Of a DNA stretch of 35,703 nucleotides, positions 16,454 to 26,065 are shown piece by piece (positions within the stretch are counted from its first letter, which is position 1; every line of letters starts with the position of its first letter). The stretch covers positions 1 through 35,703 of the forward strand of contig JAOUKM010000013.1 of NCBI GenBank assembly GCA_029882535.1, in the 5' to 3' direction. The DNA comes from Candidatus Bathyarchaeota archaeon. Its GTDB lineage: Archaea > Thermoproteota > Bathyarchaeia > Bathyarchaeales > SOJC01. The translations under genes were made by a program, and so were the position numbers. The notes beneath the pieces are model-generated. The model was not told the origin of the DNA, made no database searches, and saw only the letters and a list, made by a program, of their open reading frames with translations.

Positions 16454-18877
16454 TTGCAACACAGAATTTTCTTCCCATTTACCGCCATCGTTGAGCTTGA
16501 CAAGCTAAAGCTCGCCATAATAATCAACGCCGTCAACCCCAACATCGGCGGACTGCTAATTAGAGGACCAAAAGGCTCCGGAAAAACCACAGCCGTTCGA
16601 GCCTTAACGGATGTTTTGCCAGAAATCCAAGTCGTCAAAGATTGCCCCTTCAACTGCAACCCCTACGACGCTTCTAACATGTGCGAGAAATGCAGCGCAA
16701 CCTACCAAAAAAACAGAAAATTCTCAATAGAAGAAAGAGAGATGAGGGTAGTGGACCTTCCCCTAGGTGCCACTGAAGACCGCGTGGTTGGAAGCTTAGA
16801 CATTGAAAAAGCCATAAAACACGGCATAGAAGCACTAGAACCAGGCATTCTGGCAGAAGCAAACCAGAACATACTCTACGTAGACGAAGTCAACCTACTA
16901 CCAGACCACATCGCAGACGACTTACTAGACGCTGCAGCAACAGGATGGAACGTCGTTGAAAGAGAAGGAATCTCAGTAAGCCACCCCTCACGGTTCATCT
17001 TCATTGGAACAATGAACCCAGAAGAAGGTCAACTCCGCCCTCAACTCCTAGACCGCTTTCCACTATCCGCTAGTGTCGAAAGAATAACATCAGTAGAAGA
17101 AAGAATGGAGGTCGTAAAGCGAAACCTAGAATTCGAAGAAGACCCCGAAGCCTTCCGCGAGAAACACAAACCCACACAAGAAGAGCTGAAAAACAGAATT
17201 GCACAAGCAAGAAAAACACTTCCAATCGTCGTTATCCCTGAAAAACTCCTCGAAGCAATATGCAAAACTTGCCTAGACTTGAAAGTTGATGGCTTAAGAC
17301 CCGACATAGTTATCAGCAAAGCAGCCACCACTCTCACTGCTTTTGAAAACAGAAAGGAAGTTTCATTAGAGGACGTTTATATCGCCTCAGAACTTGCCCT
17401 AAGCCACCGCACAAGGGAAGGCGGGTTCCTCGAACCAGCTACACCAGAAGAAATAAAGGAAACACTCTTCACCGCTGCAAAGGCTGTTGGCTTTAAACCC
17501 GAAAAAACCGAAGCAAAAACGCAAAAAGAAAAAGGAGGAGGCGATAAAAAGAAGAAAAAAGAGGGACGTGCAATTGTCTTCATCAAAGGCGATGCGAGTA
17601 AGAAGTTTGAAAAATTTTTAGAAAAACACAAAAAAAGCACTGAAGTTCGTAAGAAATTATCACACCTCTTCGTCAAAATAAATAGATTGCTTGGTCAAGT
17701 GATATTTGCCTTTGGGCAGAGAATGAAAAAACAGGTCAAAGGCATACCAAGCGTGAAAGCCATAGTAAAAAGCAACAAGCCATTGAAAGCAGAGGACGGA
17801 GACGAAGGAAAGCAAATCAGTTTGAAGAAAATGAAAGGCATACCATCAATAAGTCATGCAGCAAAAACTCCCAGACTAAAAAAAGGACTCGCTCTTTTTA
17901 AAATCTTCAAAGGTTCAAAGATCGAATCTAGTGTCCTTTCAAAATCATCCTTTAAAATAAAGAAAACCCGCTGGGATACGAGCGGTTTCGCAGGCAAGAG
18001 AGCAGAAGCTACAACGACAATCGGCCGAGGCAGAGCCAGCGGATGGAAGTTCCCCCATGGCAAACCCAGAGATATACATCTTCCAGCCACTATCCGAGCG
18101 GCAGCAAGAAAACAAAAATATAAAAAGAAGAGTCTCGAAACCGCCCTCGATATAAGCCTCCACGATGTCCGTGAAAAGCTAAGGCGTTACAAAGTGCCCA
18201 TGACAATAATTTTTGTGTTAGACCTAAGCGGCTCCATGATGCTCAGCATCGAAGCGGTAAAGAAGGCTATACTAAAACTGCATGGAGACGCTTACCGCTA
18301 CAGAGATCGGGTTGGAATTGTGGTGCTGAAAGACACTGGAGCCGTTGTGGTTCAACATCCCATCACAAACCTGAGAGTTGTAGCAAACAAACTTCTAGGA
18401 CTAAAAATCAGCGGCTACACGCCTCTTGCTGCTGGAATGCTCAAGGCTTGGGAGGCCCTGAAAGAATCAAAAAGACGCGCACCTTCAACAATACCAGCCA
18501 TGATCGTCATTACCGATGGAAGCGCTAACGTGCCCTTGGTAAGAAGCTTGGAGACTGGTGAAGTTCGATCCATTGAAGAAATGCGTATAATAGTTCGAGA
18601 ATACGAAGACCTTGCTATTCGCGATGTTATTTCTGTCTCTAAGATGATAAGAAAGGAAGGTATTCACACAGTAGTGATCAACACTAATCCCCACATGTAT
18701 GGCAGAGAAACTTACGGTCTTACGGTGACTGAACTCATAGCCATCAACACACATGGTAAGCTTCATACAGTAGGCAGATTGGCTACTGAACCAGAGTTAG
18801 TTGAGAAAATTGTGGAAAAAATAGCAGAGGATCAGCGCTTAATTGCGCATGAAGCCTCTCTAAGGAAGTTTGATTAA
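16454..18877 (+). CDS. Fused magnesium-chelatase-like AAA plus VWA protein (BchI-BchD type)
   Basis: The 807-aa protein joins the two ATPase-side chelatase subunits. Residues 1-340 are an AAA+ domain with Walker A GPKGSGKT (38-45), Walker [11 protein letters not shown] and the chelatase-type insert with CPFNCNP and CEKC cysteines. Residues about 350-560 are a long Lys-rich linker, and the C terminus is a VWA domain with the MIDAS motif DLSGSM (590-595). Such proteins drive metal insertion into tetrapyrroles with a CobN/BchH-type subunit, or act as MoxR-like chaperones. No large chelatase subunit is in the window. The start is TTG 16454 in a leader with AGAGAG. Confidence 0.9.
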   Translation: MQHRIFFPFTAIVELDKLKLAIIINAVNPNIGGLLIRGPKGSGKTTAVRALTDVLPEIQVVKDCPFNCNPYDASNMCEKCSATYQKNRKFSIEEREMRVVDLPLGATEDRVVGSLDIEKAIKHGIEALEPGILAEANQNILYVDEVNLLPDHIADDLLDAAATGWNVVEREGISVSHPSRFIFIGTMNPEEGQLRPQLLDRFPLSASVERITSVEERMEVVKRNLEFEEDPEAFREKHKPTQEELKNRIAQARKTLPIVVIPEKLLEAICKTCLDLKVDGLRPDIVISKAATTLTAFENRKEVSLEDVYIASELALSHRTREGGFLEPATPEEIKETLFTAAKAVGFKPEKTEAKTQKEKGGGDKKKKKEGRAIVFIKGDASKKFEKFLEKHKKSTEVRKKLSHLFVKINRLLGQVIFAFGQRMKKQVKGIPSVKAIVKSNKPLKAEDGDEGKQISLKKMKGIPSISHAAKTPRLKKGLALFKIFKGSKIESSVLSKSSFKIKKTRWDTSGFAGKRAEATTTIGRGRASGWKFPHGKPRDIHLPATIRAAARKQKYKKKSLETALDISLHDVREKLRRYKVPMTIIFVLDLSGSMMLSIEAVKKAILKLHGDAYRYRDRVGIVVLKDTGAVVVQHPITNLRVVANKLLGLKISGYTPLAAGMLKAWEALKESKRRAPSTIPAMIVITDGSANVPLVRSLETGEVRSIEEMRIIVREYEDLAIRDVISVSKMIRKEGIHTVVINTNPHMYGRETYGLTVTELIAINTHGKLHTVGRLATEPELVEKIVEKIAEDQRLIAHEASLRKFD

Positions 18878-20511
18878 GCCATAAGTTTCGCTACTTCTTG
18901 ATTGAACACTTTTCTTAGCAGAGAGATTGGCAGGTATCCGTTTGCTGTGATGATGTCGTGGAAGAACTTCTCGTTGTATTTTTTTCCCATTTTCTGCTTT
19001 ACTTCTTCTCGCAACTGCAGTATCAAGTGTTTGCCGAGAAGGTACGAAAGAGCGTAGCTTGGTGTTTGTGTATAGCGGCGTACCTCCGCGACAGCACCTT
19101 CCCGCGACAATCCAGCTTCTTTCATCAACAAGCCAACAGCATCGTCGAAGCTCATTTCGCCACGTGACAATTTGACGTCCACGATAATCCTCACAGCACG
19201 CCAGATCACATCTTTTATTTGTATCAGTTTAGATTCTAAGCTTGTTACGTATTCGTGTTCCACCATCATCTGCTCACAATAGTGCGCCCAGCCTTCAACT
19301 GTTTCCGTTCCATTAGCAAGCATGTGTATCAGAGAGCTTCTGTTTGAGATTGTACCTTGGAGAAAGTGTCCTGGAAAAGCTTCGTGGACTGCAGTGTTTT
19401 TGATGCTTACGTAGTTCAGGTGGCTGCCGAGGTTTGCAGTGTCTTTGGGTCGGGTGACTAGGTAAACGCCTATCATTGGCTTGTCAAATCTTGACGGCAT
19501 CATCATAGCTGCGAACGGAATGAGAGGTGCTATAAATGCTGGAGTTTGCTCAATCACCAATTTGTCTTCTTCATGAACAGTGGCAATGTTGTTTTTAATG
19601 AGGAATCGTTTTGCCTCTTCCATTGCCTCTCTTGTGGCTTTTAAGGCTTCTTCAAAAGTTTTCGGAGCGTTGTTCTCAATCGTCTTCATGACTTCTTCGA
19701 CACTTTTGCCTGGGGCAATCTGTGCGGCTATACGTGCTCTTTCCTCTTTTAACTCTTTAAGGTATTTGATGCCGAGTTGGTAGATTTCCTCTGAGGTCAT
19801 TCCGAGGTCGCGTAGCTGGATTAGTTTCTCAAACTTTTCCTTGCCCAGAGCCCAGTTTTCGGTTGTGTTTGACTTTAGACTTTGAAGCCACTGCATGTGT
19901 TCTTGGAAGGGTTGCATCAGGTTCATTACGGTTTTTCCAAGTCTTCCATGGAGTTCCTCTGGAATCTTGCCCTTTGATGCTGCAGCGATAAATTGGAATA
20001 ATCCGGGTATCTGTTGTGCTGATTCTATGGCGACTTCAGTCCATAGCTTTACAGGTATTGAGTTTTTAAATCTTGATCGAAACTCTTCTAAGTATTTGGG
20101 GAGTTTTTCGAGTCTTGCGATGATAGCGTCGATTCGTTTCTCTAAGGGTGCATAGTCTCGGGTGATCATCATGAAGAAGGTGCTGCCGACTTCTTGGAAG
20201 GCGTCTGGGTTTAGTTCGTGGGTGCGTTGTTCATAGACTTCGAATCTGCTCATTTCGAGGGCTTTCTCTAATACTTGGCAATCTATCATGTTAGCATCGT
20301 TTAAGGCGTTGTAGTCTATTGTTTCCTTAATGCGTTTAACAGATTTTTCAAGCAAATGCAGGTTTTCAAGAATGTGTGCAGTGTTGCCTTTTGGAAGCAA
20401 GTGGTCGTAGGGGTCGTGGAGGCCTAAGTGGCTGGCCCAGTGGGGGTTTAACTCGAAGAATTTGTCGAATATTTCCTTTTTTAGTTCTTCAAACTTTTCG
20501 TCTGTATTCAA
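18874..20511 (-). CDS. DUF885 family protein (predicted metallopeptidase-like)
   Basis: The 545-aa protein matches DUF885, with the diagnostic [13 protein letters not shown] motif (about residues 375-390), whose HE...H residues can bind zinc, followed by [11 protein letters not shown] and a C-terminal SYLLGKHLI stretch. Family members are thought to be cytoplasmic metallo-carboxypeptidases; direct evidence for this archaeal branch is not visible. No signal peptide. Its end overlaps the chelatase gene end by 4 bases (convergent). Confidence 0.9.
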   Translation of the reverse strand: MNTDEKFEELKKEIFDKFFELNPHWASHLGLHDPYDHLLPKGNTAHILENLHLLEKSVKRIKETIDYNALNDANMIDCQVLEKALEMSRFEVYEQRTHELNPDAFQEVGSTFFMMITRDYAPLEKRIDAIIARLEKLPKYLEEFRSRFKNSIPVKLWTEVAIESAQQIPGLFQFIAAASKGKIPEELHGRLGKTVMNLMQPFQEHMQWLQSLKSNTTENWALGKEKFEKLIQLRDLGMTSEEIYQLGIKYLKELKEERARIAAQIAPGKSVEEVMKTIENNAPKTFEEALKATREAMEEAKRFLIKNNIATVHEEDKLVIEQTPAFIAPLIPFAAMMMPSRFDKPMIGVYLVTRPKDTANLGSHLNYVSIKNTAVHEAFPGHFLQGTISNRSSLIHMLANGTETVEGWAHYCEQMMVEHEYVTSLESKLIQIKDVIWRAVRIIVDVKLSRGEMSFDDAVGLLMKEAGLSREGAVAEVRRYTQTPSYALSYLLGKHLILQLREEVKQKMGKKYNEKFFHDIITANGYLPISLLRKVFNQEVAKLMA

Positions 20512-20696
20512 AGCTTTTACACCTTAGCCGACAAATAAAGAGGCTGTCATAATTAAGCTTTAAACCGATGTGTGCGAGAAAGTCTTGCCTTTTGGTGGAG
20601 AGTAAAAGTTGCAATGGAGATGTTTTCAAGCATATTTTCTTTTTTGTGTTTGGATGTGGATGACCATAGTTGTAAGTAAATTCTCCTTTGTACTGC

Positions 20697-20831
20697 TTAG
20701 AATTCTTTCATGATTTGATTCATTGGAACAGTATCCAAAAAGTATTTGTTTTGAAAATTAATATACTCTACTGGGATGTGCTTTGAGATCGTCTGAATTT
20801 TTCTTATATCTATGGTGTCGGTTAGGGTTAG
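20697..20831 (-). pseudogene. Possible 3'-end gene remnant
   Basis: The minus strand holds a 44-codon frame with protein-like composition, ending FLDTVPMNQIMKEF and a stop at 20697, but with no start codon and an upstream stop at 20832-20834. It abuts the purE promoter. It looks like the tail of a lost gene. The family is unknown, and it could be chance. Confidence 0.25.
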
Positions 20832-20835
20832 TTAG

Positions 20836-20843
20836 CTTTAAAT
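20836..20843 (+). promoter_or_regulatory. TATA box of the purE operon
   Basis: CTTTAAAT is centred about 28 bases before the ATG at 20868, which would start transcription at or very near the start codon. The rest of the 356-bp spacer (20512-20867) shows only the possible remnant noted at 20697. Confidence 0.5.
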
Positions 20844-20867
20844 CGTTTTTCTCGTAATATAGGAACC

Positions 20868-21341
20868 ATGCAGCAAGGAAAAATCGTTGTTTTTATGGGT
20901 TCAAAGAGAGATTACGAGTTTGCCTCTCGTATCAACAAATTCTTGAAACAAGAAAAGTTCAATGTAAAATGCGAATATGTAGTCGCGTCTGCTCACAAAG
21001 CTCCCAGAAAACTGTTAGAAGAAGTTAAAAAATGCGAGAAAAAAGGGGAAAACATAGTTTTTATTACGGTTGTTGGCTTGTCCGACGCTCTCTCAGGGGT
21101 TGTGGCAGGCTCATCGAAATATCCAGTTATTGCTTGTCCCCCTGATTCGGAAAGGTTCTGGTGGGCTAAATTCTTTTCTTCAGCAATGACCCCTCAAGGT
21201 GTTGCAGTGGCTTATGTTCCTAGGCCCGAAAACGCTGCACTCTCCGCCGTTAAGATGCTTGCTCTCTTTGACAAGAGCCTGCAGAGAAAAGTTGAGGTTT
21301 ACATGCGAAGGCTTAAAGAAAGCGGCAAATCCAAAGCCTAA
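20868..21341 (+). CDS. purE: PurE, 5-aminoimidazole ribonucleotide carboxylation enzyme
   Basis: The 157-aa protein has the PurE signatures GSKRDYEFA (residues 11-19), ASAHKAPRKL (about 42-51) and VGLSDALSGVVAG. PurE acts in purine synthesis, either as N5-CAIR mutase (class I) or as direct AIR carboxylase (class II). The loop has HK-A-P rather than the class I HRTP, and no purK is nearby, so a class II reaction is plausible but not proven. It starts an operon with purC, 14 bases downstream. Confidence 0.92.
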   Translation: MQQGKIVVFMGSKRDYEFASRINKFLKQEKFNVKCEYVVASAHKAPRKLLEEVKKCEKKGENIVFITVVGLSDALSGVVAGSSKYPVIACPPDSERFWWAKFFSSAMTPQGVAVAYVPRPENAALSAVKMLALFDKSLQRKVEVYMRRLKESGKSKA

Positions 21342-21355
21342 AGCTGGAAGAACAG

Positions 21356-22198
21356 ATGAGCTCCGACGTCATCCTCAAAACTCATCTCCCTCTTACCCTG
21401 TTCAAAAGGGGAAAAGTCAGAGACCTCTATGACATGGGCGAAAGACTGCTAATTGTCTCTACAGACCGCATCTCCGCCTTCGATGTAGTCCTTCCAAACG
21501 GCATTCCCCACAAAGGCGAAGCCCTCAATAGGCTCTCAGCATATTGGTTCAACGAAACTATAGATATAATGCCAAATCACATTCTAGAAGTCGTCAACCC
21601 CCGCACAGTCCTAGTGAAAAAAACTAAGCCCATAAAAGTTGAATTCGTCGTGCGCGGGTATCTCTATGGCTCAGCATGGGAAAACTACCGAAAAGAAAAG
21701 CCTATCAGCGGAACACACTTACCAAAAGGACTGAAAAAAGCCGAACAGTTATCTGAGCCCATTTTGACTCCTACCACAAAGGCAGAAACAGGGCACGACG
21801 TAGAAATGATAAAGGAAGAAGTTGCAGGGAAAATCGGGAAAGACATGGCAGAGAAAATTGGCAACGTATGCTTGAAGATTTATGAAAGAGCTTCACGGAA
21901 GGCAGAAGCCAAAGGCATTATAGTGGCAGACACGAAGATGGAATTTGGCGTACTTGACAACGAACTCATCCTCATAGATGAACTTCTAACTCCAGACTCG
22001 TCTAGGTTTTGGCCTAAAGACAGATACGAAGTTGGAAAGAGCCAGCCGAGCTTTGACAAACAATACGTACGCGACTATCTAACGTCAATAGAGTGGAATA
22101 GACAGCCTCCAGCGCCGGAACTGCCAGAGCATGTGGTTCTTGAAACTTCAAAGAAGTATATTGAGGCTTTTGAACGGTTGAGTGGAAAAAAATTCTAG
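21356..22198 (+). CDS. purC: SAICAR synthetase
   Basis: The 280-aa enzyme joins CAIR and aspartate with ATP in purine synthesis, the step directly after PurE. Motifs seen: KRGKVRDLYDMG (residues 17-28), STDRISAFDVVLPNGIP (35-51), EFVVRGYLYGSAW and LIDELLTPDSSRFWP (about 209-223), the family's ATP and substrate sites. The length is that of the archaeal and plant-like longer form. Operon partner of purE. Confidence 0.96.
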   Translation: MSSDVILKTHLPLTLFKRGKVRDLYDMGERLLIVSTDRISAFDVVLPNGIPHKGEALNRLSAYWFNETIDIMPNHILEVVNPRTVLVKKTKPIKVEFVVRGYLYGSAWENYRKEKPISGTHLPKGLKKAEQLSEPILTPTTKAETGHDVEMIKEEVAGKIGKDMAEKIGNVCLKIYERASRKAEAKGIIVADTKMEFGVLDNELILIDELLTPDSSRFWPKDRYEVGKSQPSFDKQYVRDYLTSIEWNRQPPAPELPEHVVLETSKKYIEAFERLSGKKF

Positions 22199-22214
22199 GC
22201 TTGGTTGTTTGTCG

Positions 22215-23408
22215 ATGGGTAGAGTTTTCCTCGGCACTTCAGGATGGTCCTACAAAGACTGGATTGGACCATTTTACAAGACATCAACAGAAAGCAAGCT
22301 TAAGGCTTACTCTAAGGTCTTCAAAACGGCGGAAATTGACTCTACTTTCTACCGCTTTCCCACAAGAGGTTTGGTTATGGGCTGGCTCAGATACACGCCG
22401 TCAGATTTTATTTTTGCGGCAAAGTTACCCAAGCAAGTTACTCACGAAGGAAGGCTTGAGTCTAAAGCTGTAGAAACCGATCTAAACAAGTTTTGCGATT
22501 TAATGCAGCCTCTACAGCTTGGCGGCAAGCTTGGCTGTCTTCTTGCGCAGTTGCCTCCAAGCTTGAAGTATGATGTTGCTTTGCTGGAAGGCTTTCTCAC
22601 AATTTTCCCACCTGAGTTCAAGCTTGCCATCGAGTTTCGCCACAAATCATGGCTGAGAGATGAAACGTGGAAGCTATTAGAAAGCTACAATGCAGCCTAT
22701 ACCATCGTCGATGAACCTTTACTTCCGCCTACCGTGAAAGTCACTTCAGACATTGCCTATGTGAGGTGGCATGGACGGGGTGATCGTCCTTGGTACTATT
22801 ATCTTTACGAGCCAAGTGAGCTTGAGCCGTGGGTTGAGAAGGTTAAAAAGACGGAGAAGCAGGCTAAGAAGGTTTTTGGCTATTTTAACAATCATTATCA
22901 TGGGTATGCTGTTAGGAATTGTCTTCAGTTTGCAGAGATGATTGGGGAGTTGACGGAAGGACAGAGAGAAGCCAAAGAAAACATTGAAAGCTACTTCAAA
23001 GAGGCCAAGGCAGTGGCAAAGAAGAAGATGAAGGAGCGAGGCATGACCTTGGCTGCGTATATACCTGAAGAAGTTGAACGGATGAATTTTGAGAAGTTGC
23101 TTAGCACGTTTATGGATAAAGGTAGGATTAGACGGGCAAAAGGCATTAGCGATAAAGAGATTAGAATTGAGGAAATTTCCGACAGCAGCATTAAGGCTTC
23201 AATTCGCAAATACCATCTTTTCGTAGACACAAAAAACCGCGTAATGCTTCATGACTGTGCAGATTGGAGTCGATGTGCACCCGCAAAACAATTTTGCAAA
23301 CATGTTGGCAAGGCAATGATGACGATTCCTAAAGAGAAGGCGACGGAGATTATGAGACAGATTGCATTAGAACGGGAAAAGTGGGAATTCAAACCCTACA
23401 CAGCCTAA
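22215..23408 (+). CDS. DUF72 protein with C-terminal SWIM-like zinc motif
   Basis: Residues 1-245 are a DUF72 TIM barrel, shown by FLGTSGWSYKDWIGPFY near the start, EIDSTFYRFPT and VFGYFNNHYHGYAVRN; the family's function is unknown. A helical extension follows, ending in CADWSRC then FCKH (about residues 356-372), close to the C..C...CxH layout of SWIM zinc fingers, which bind nucleic acid or protein. ATG 22215 is preferred to the upstream GTG that overlaps purC, because the barrel starts right there. It is the third gene of the pur operon by position, without an obvious purine link. Confidence 0.8.
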   Translation: MGRVFLGTSGWSYKDWIGPFYKTSTESKLKAYSKVFKTAEIDSTFYRFPTRGLVMGWLRYTPSDFIFAAKLPKQVTHEGRLESKAVETDLNKFCDLMQPLQLGGKLGCLLAQLPPSLKYDVALLEGFLTIFPPEFKLAIEFRHKSWLRDETWKLLESYNAAYTIVDEPLLPPTVKVTSDIAYVRWHGRGDRPWYYYLYEPSELEPWVEKVKKTEKQAKKVFGYFNNHYHGYAVRNCLQFAEMIGELTEGQREAKENIESYFKEAKAVAKKKMKERGMTLAAYIPEEVERMNFEKLLSTFMDKGRIRRAKGISDKEIRIEEISDSSIKASIRKYHLFVDTKNRVMLHDCADWSRCAPAKQFCKHVGKAMMTIPKEKATEIMRQIALEREKWEFKPYTA

Positions 23409-23454
23409 AGTTATAAGTTTAGAAAGCTAGTTTAATTGTCTAGGATGGTCTGTT

Positions 23455-23676
23455 GTGACTTGCTATTTTAGGCATCTTAAACATGTTTTCGAAAAAGCAG
23501 GAATAGAGGTCTCTAAAGAGAACAAACGGAAGATTGACAGAGTTATTCATGGCATTGTTGGTGTGGAGTATAAGAATTGCTCAAGTGCCTGGAAAGAGGT
23601 AAAGAAAAGACTTGCAGAGGATGAGGATGGTTTCGTTTCTAAGCTGAAGGAAGCACTTGCTAAGCATGCAGTTTAA
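23455..23676 (+). CDS. Small conserved-looking archaeal protein
   Basis: The 73-aa protein, mostly helical and highly charged, opens TCYFRHLKHVFEKAGIEV and has GIVGVEYKNCSSAWKEVK in the middle. The pattern is familiar from short uncharacterised archaeal proteins; no function is known. It starts at GTG 23455 with its own TATA-like GTTATAAG at 23411-23418, separate from the DUF72 gene. Cys residues at 3 and about 43 might pair or bind metal. Confidence 0.7.
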   Translation: MTCYFRHLKHVFEKAGIEVSKENKRKIDRVIHGIVGVEYKNCSSAWKEVKKRLAEDEDGFVSKLKEALAKHAV

Positions 23677-23683
23677 GCCATTT

Positions 23684-24805
23684 TTATGTGGTTTTGAGTT
23701 CTTTGATTAACCGCTCTATTTCTTCTTCAGTATTATAGAAGTGAGGCGCCACACGCAGCCCCTTCGACCGCGCCGATATTATAACTCCCTTCTTCTTCAG
23801 CCTCTCTGCCCTCTCCTGAGCTCTATCAGTAAGAAAATGGACTATACCTGAACGACACTCCCTATCTTCTGGAGTAGTGAGACGAAATCCCAAACTCTTT
23901 ACAGAATCCATAAGTAGTGCTGTCAGATCCAAAATACGCTTCTGAATATTCTCAATGCCTACGTCTAGGAGAAGTTGAATGGCAACCGCTGCTCCTACGA
24001 AACTTATGAAACTTGGAGAACCCACCTCGAAGCGGCTAGCAGTCTTAGAAAGCTGTAGCCGCCAAATGTCCCAAAACTCAATCGAGTCAAAAACCTCGGG
24101 TTTCACGCTTGCCCAACCGATAAATGGCGGTTCAAACCGTTCCACAAGCTCCTTGCAAACATACAGGTATCCTGCTCCAGCAGGACCTAGGAGCCATTTG
24201 TAGCAGCTTGCCGTCAAAAAGTCTACGCCATCCCTTCCCACGTCGACAGGCATAGCACCCAACGACTGAATAGCGTCCACTACAAGATAGGCACCGTGCT
24301 CATGAGCTATCTCAGCTAACGCCTTCAAGTCGTGTCTAAAACCGTTTACGTACTCCACATGGCTTACGGCAACTGCAGCAGTTTGGTCATTCACGGTCTT
24401 TTCTACATCTCCAAGAAAAACCTTTCCGCCAACATTCTTGACATACCGCACCTCCATGCCAAGCTTCTCTTTAAGCCAAGGATACACCACCGAGGGATAC
24501 TCCAAATCCGTCGTAACAATGTTAGCACCTGCAGAGTAGTCAAGCATATTAGCAACAATATTCAGCCCTGTAGAAGTGTTAGGAACCAAAGCAACCTCGT
24601 CTTTTTCAGCACCTACAAGCTTTGCAAAAAATTCCTGCCCAAGACTATACTCCGACTCGTCAATCTCATAGCGACAAAGCTCCTCATTATACCTCCTCAT
24701 AACATCCACCACAGGCTGCGGAAGAGGTGAATAAGCAGAGTGATTCAAAAACACCTTACTCCGCGTCACCGGAAACTTTTCACGAATCTCTCGAATGTCT
24801 CTCAT
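23684..24805 (-). CDS. Class V PLP-dependent aminotransferase (cysteine desulfurase-like)
   Basis: The 373-aa enzyme is a fold-type I PLP protein: VFLNHSAYSPLP (residues 18-29), VPNTSTGLNIVANML, the VDAIQSLGAMPVDV stretch with the cofactor-binding Asp, and SCYKWLLGPAG with the Schiff-base lysine. The C-terminal domain keeps RVAPHFYNTEEEIERL. Class V members include cysteine desulfurases, isopenicillin-epimerase-like and kynureninase-like enzymes; the loop that carries the desulfurase cysteine is not recognisable, so the reaction is open. It is a single gene, converging on the small protein at 23455. Confidence 0.88.
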   Translation of the reverse strand: MRDIREIREKFPVTRSKVFLNHSAYSPLPQPVVDVMRRYNEELCRYEIDESEYSLGQEFFAKLVGAEKDEVALVPNTSTGLNIVANMLDYSAGANIVTTDLEYPSVVYPWLKEKLGMEVRYVKNVGGKVFLGDVEKTVNDQTAAVAVSHVEYVNGFRHDLKALAEIAHEHGAYLVVDAIQSLGAMPVDVGRDGVDFLTASCYKWLLGPAGAGYLYVCKELVERFEPPFIGWASVKPEVFDSIEFWDIWRLQLSKTASRFEVGSPSFISFVGAAVAIQLLLDVGIENIQKRILDLTALLMDSVKSLGFRLTTPEDRECRSGIVHFLTDRAQERAERLKKKGVIISARSKGLRVAPHFYNTEEEIERLIKELKTT

Positions 24806-24839
24806 CTATTCCAGCCTACCTAAGCATTTCCAATTATGG

Positions 24840-24908
24840 TTAGGCTTTAGGAGTGGTCTGTTTTAGGATTTTTGGTTTTGCTATAACTTTTCCGCATTTC
24901 TTACAAAT
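24840..24908 (-). pseudogene. Zinc-knuckle-like gene tail
   Basis: A 22-codon stretch reads ICKKCGKVIAKPKIL then TTPKA and stop. It is in the same frame as the 59-aa ORF just upstream (24924-25103), separated from it by two stop codons (24924-24926 and 24909-24911). It may be the decayed zinc-binding C terminus of that protein. Short, so uncertain. Confidence 0.3.
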
Positions 24909-24923
24909 CTAGTTTTCATGATT

Positions 24924-25103
24924 TTACTTCTTACGCAATATTCGATCATATAACTCCTTAGTGATCTTTCCGTTCTTGTACAACATTTCAGCTTTTTGAG
25001 AGAATCCATTAACATATGCAGTTTGTAACTGATCAATAAATTTCTTAACTACCTTCACTAAATCAAGAGGAGGATTTAATATTCCTGCACATATTAAATT
25101 CAT
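24924..25103 (-). CDS. 59-aa protein directly after the AbiV gene
   Basis: ATG at 25103 follows the AbiV stop without a gap (TAAATG on the minus strand), so the two are almost certainly translated together. The 59-aa product has a hydrophobic first third and then helical charged sequence (VKKFIDQLQTAYVNGFSQKA, KNGKITKELYDRIL). No family is recognised. Small ORFs coupled to HEPN genes are often antitoxins or sensors, so that is a guess. The TAA end may be a mutation, since a zinc-knuckle-like tail lies in frame beyond it. Confidence 0.6.
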   Translation of the reverse strand: MNLICAGILNPPLDLVKVVKKFIDQLQTAYVNGFSQKAEMLYKNGKITKELYDRILRKK

Positions 25104-25631
25104 TTATTCTTTATATTTTCTAGCATATTCGACCCATGATTCAGCATCTTCACGAGTGGAATTAGATGGAGCTGCCCATCTCCCTTCTCTGAAATCAACA
25201 TATAATCCTCGTGACCTCGTATCCCTCATGGCTTTTCCTGCAGAATCCAAATCTTTACCCACTTCAACCAAATCCTCGACATCTAAAGGCTTATTAACTT
25301 CTTTATGATTCTCCATTGCTTTTCCTATTGCTTCCATAAAATGATAACTGATGAAAAGATTGAGCTTTGCTTCGTGGGCACTCCTACCATATGTATAGTC
25401 TTTTAGCTCATCAGCTAGTGTACGTTCTCCCTCAATTCTATTTATTGCACAAACATATGCCTTGCCTGCCTCCTCAATTGCAGAAATTGCTAAAAATACT
25501 GCATGACCATAACTTTCTCGTTTAAGCAATACTTCAGCGTCTGCAATAAGGCTACTTGCGTTTTCTAGACACAACTCTGCTCCTTTCTTTGGTTCTTCCT
25601 CTGTAGGTGCTTTCAAAATATCACCTTCCAT
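25104..25631 (-). CDS. AbiV-family (HEPN-like) abortive-infection protein
   Basis: The 175-aa protein is helical. It has the AbiV pattern of a helix with NASSLIADAEVLLKRESYGH (residues 24-43), then FLAISAIEEAGKAYV (about 45-60), and a late RSRGLYVDFREGRWAAPS (about 140-157). AbiV from Lactococcus blocks phage translation, and related HEPN proteins include RNases; a canonical RxxxxH motif is not clearly seen here. It is the first gene of a two-gene unit with the 59-aa ORF and is the clearest defence-like gene in the window along with the RelA/SpoT protein. The family call is confident; activity is unknown. Confidence 0.8.
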   Translation of the reverse strand: MEGDILKAPTEEEPKKGAELCLENASSLIADAEVLLKRESYGHAVFLAISAIEEAGKAYVCAINRIEGERTLADELKDYTYGRSAHEAKLNLFISYHFMEAIGKAMENHKEVNKPLDVEDLVEVGKDLDSAGKAMRDTRSRGLYVDFREGRWAAPSNSTREDAESWVEYARKYKE

Positions 25632-26065
25632 ATTTGGAATCTAGGATTAGGTTCCATATAGAGTCTCTCACCCTTTGGTTATAGTACTATTCTTTAAACG
25701 TAAAATTTTCCTAATACGGTCCTAACTGTTTCCCTTAAGTTAGTGGCATGCTTCTGTGAGTAGGTTGAGTTCTTTGGCGTAGTCGAGAAAAGCCTCTGAG
25801 AAAGTCCCCTACTACTCAGAATAGCTATTCTAATAGAAGCCTCTGGAAATTCTCAATAATTGTGGATTCCAGAGCCAAAAAGTTTCTATTTTTGATTTTG
25901 CTCTTACGTATATCCGTTAGGTGTAGAATGAGAGTTTTTGGTGCGCGCGCAGAAAAAGGAATACCATCAGTCCGCTTGTGCGCTTGCAGTTATTCCAAGA
26001 TCCCGTCTTAAATTTCGCGAGGTTGTTATCTCCGCGCACACTGAGTTATCATCGTATGACAACTA
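25632..26065. other. 434-bp spacer with a GC tract and a possible gene tail
   Basis: No full gene is seen. The part near 25632-25700 should hold the AbiV promoter (AT-rich, GTTTAAAG on the minus strand). A 22-codon minus-strand frame at 25740-25808 ends FLDYAKELNLLTEACH, protein-like but without a start, perhaps another gene tail. The GC tract at 25943 lies between this and the secreted-protein gene. Confidence 0.4.
25943..25951 (+). repeat. GCGCGCGCA tract (variant of the 10-mer)
   Basis: Nine of the ten bases of the GCGCGCGCAT motif; the following base is G rather than T. It lies at the left edge of the segment holding the secreted-protein gene at 26066. Confidence 0.7.
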
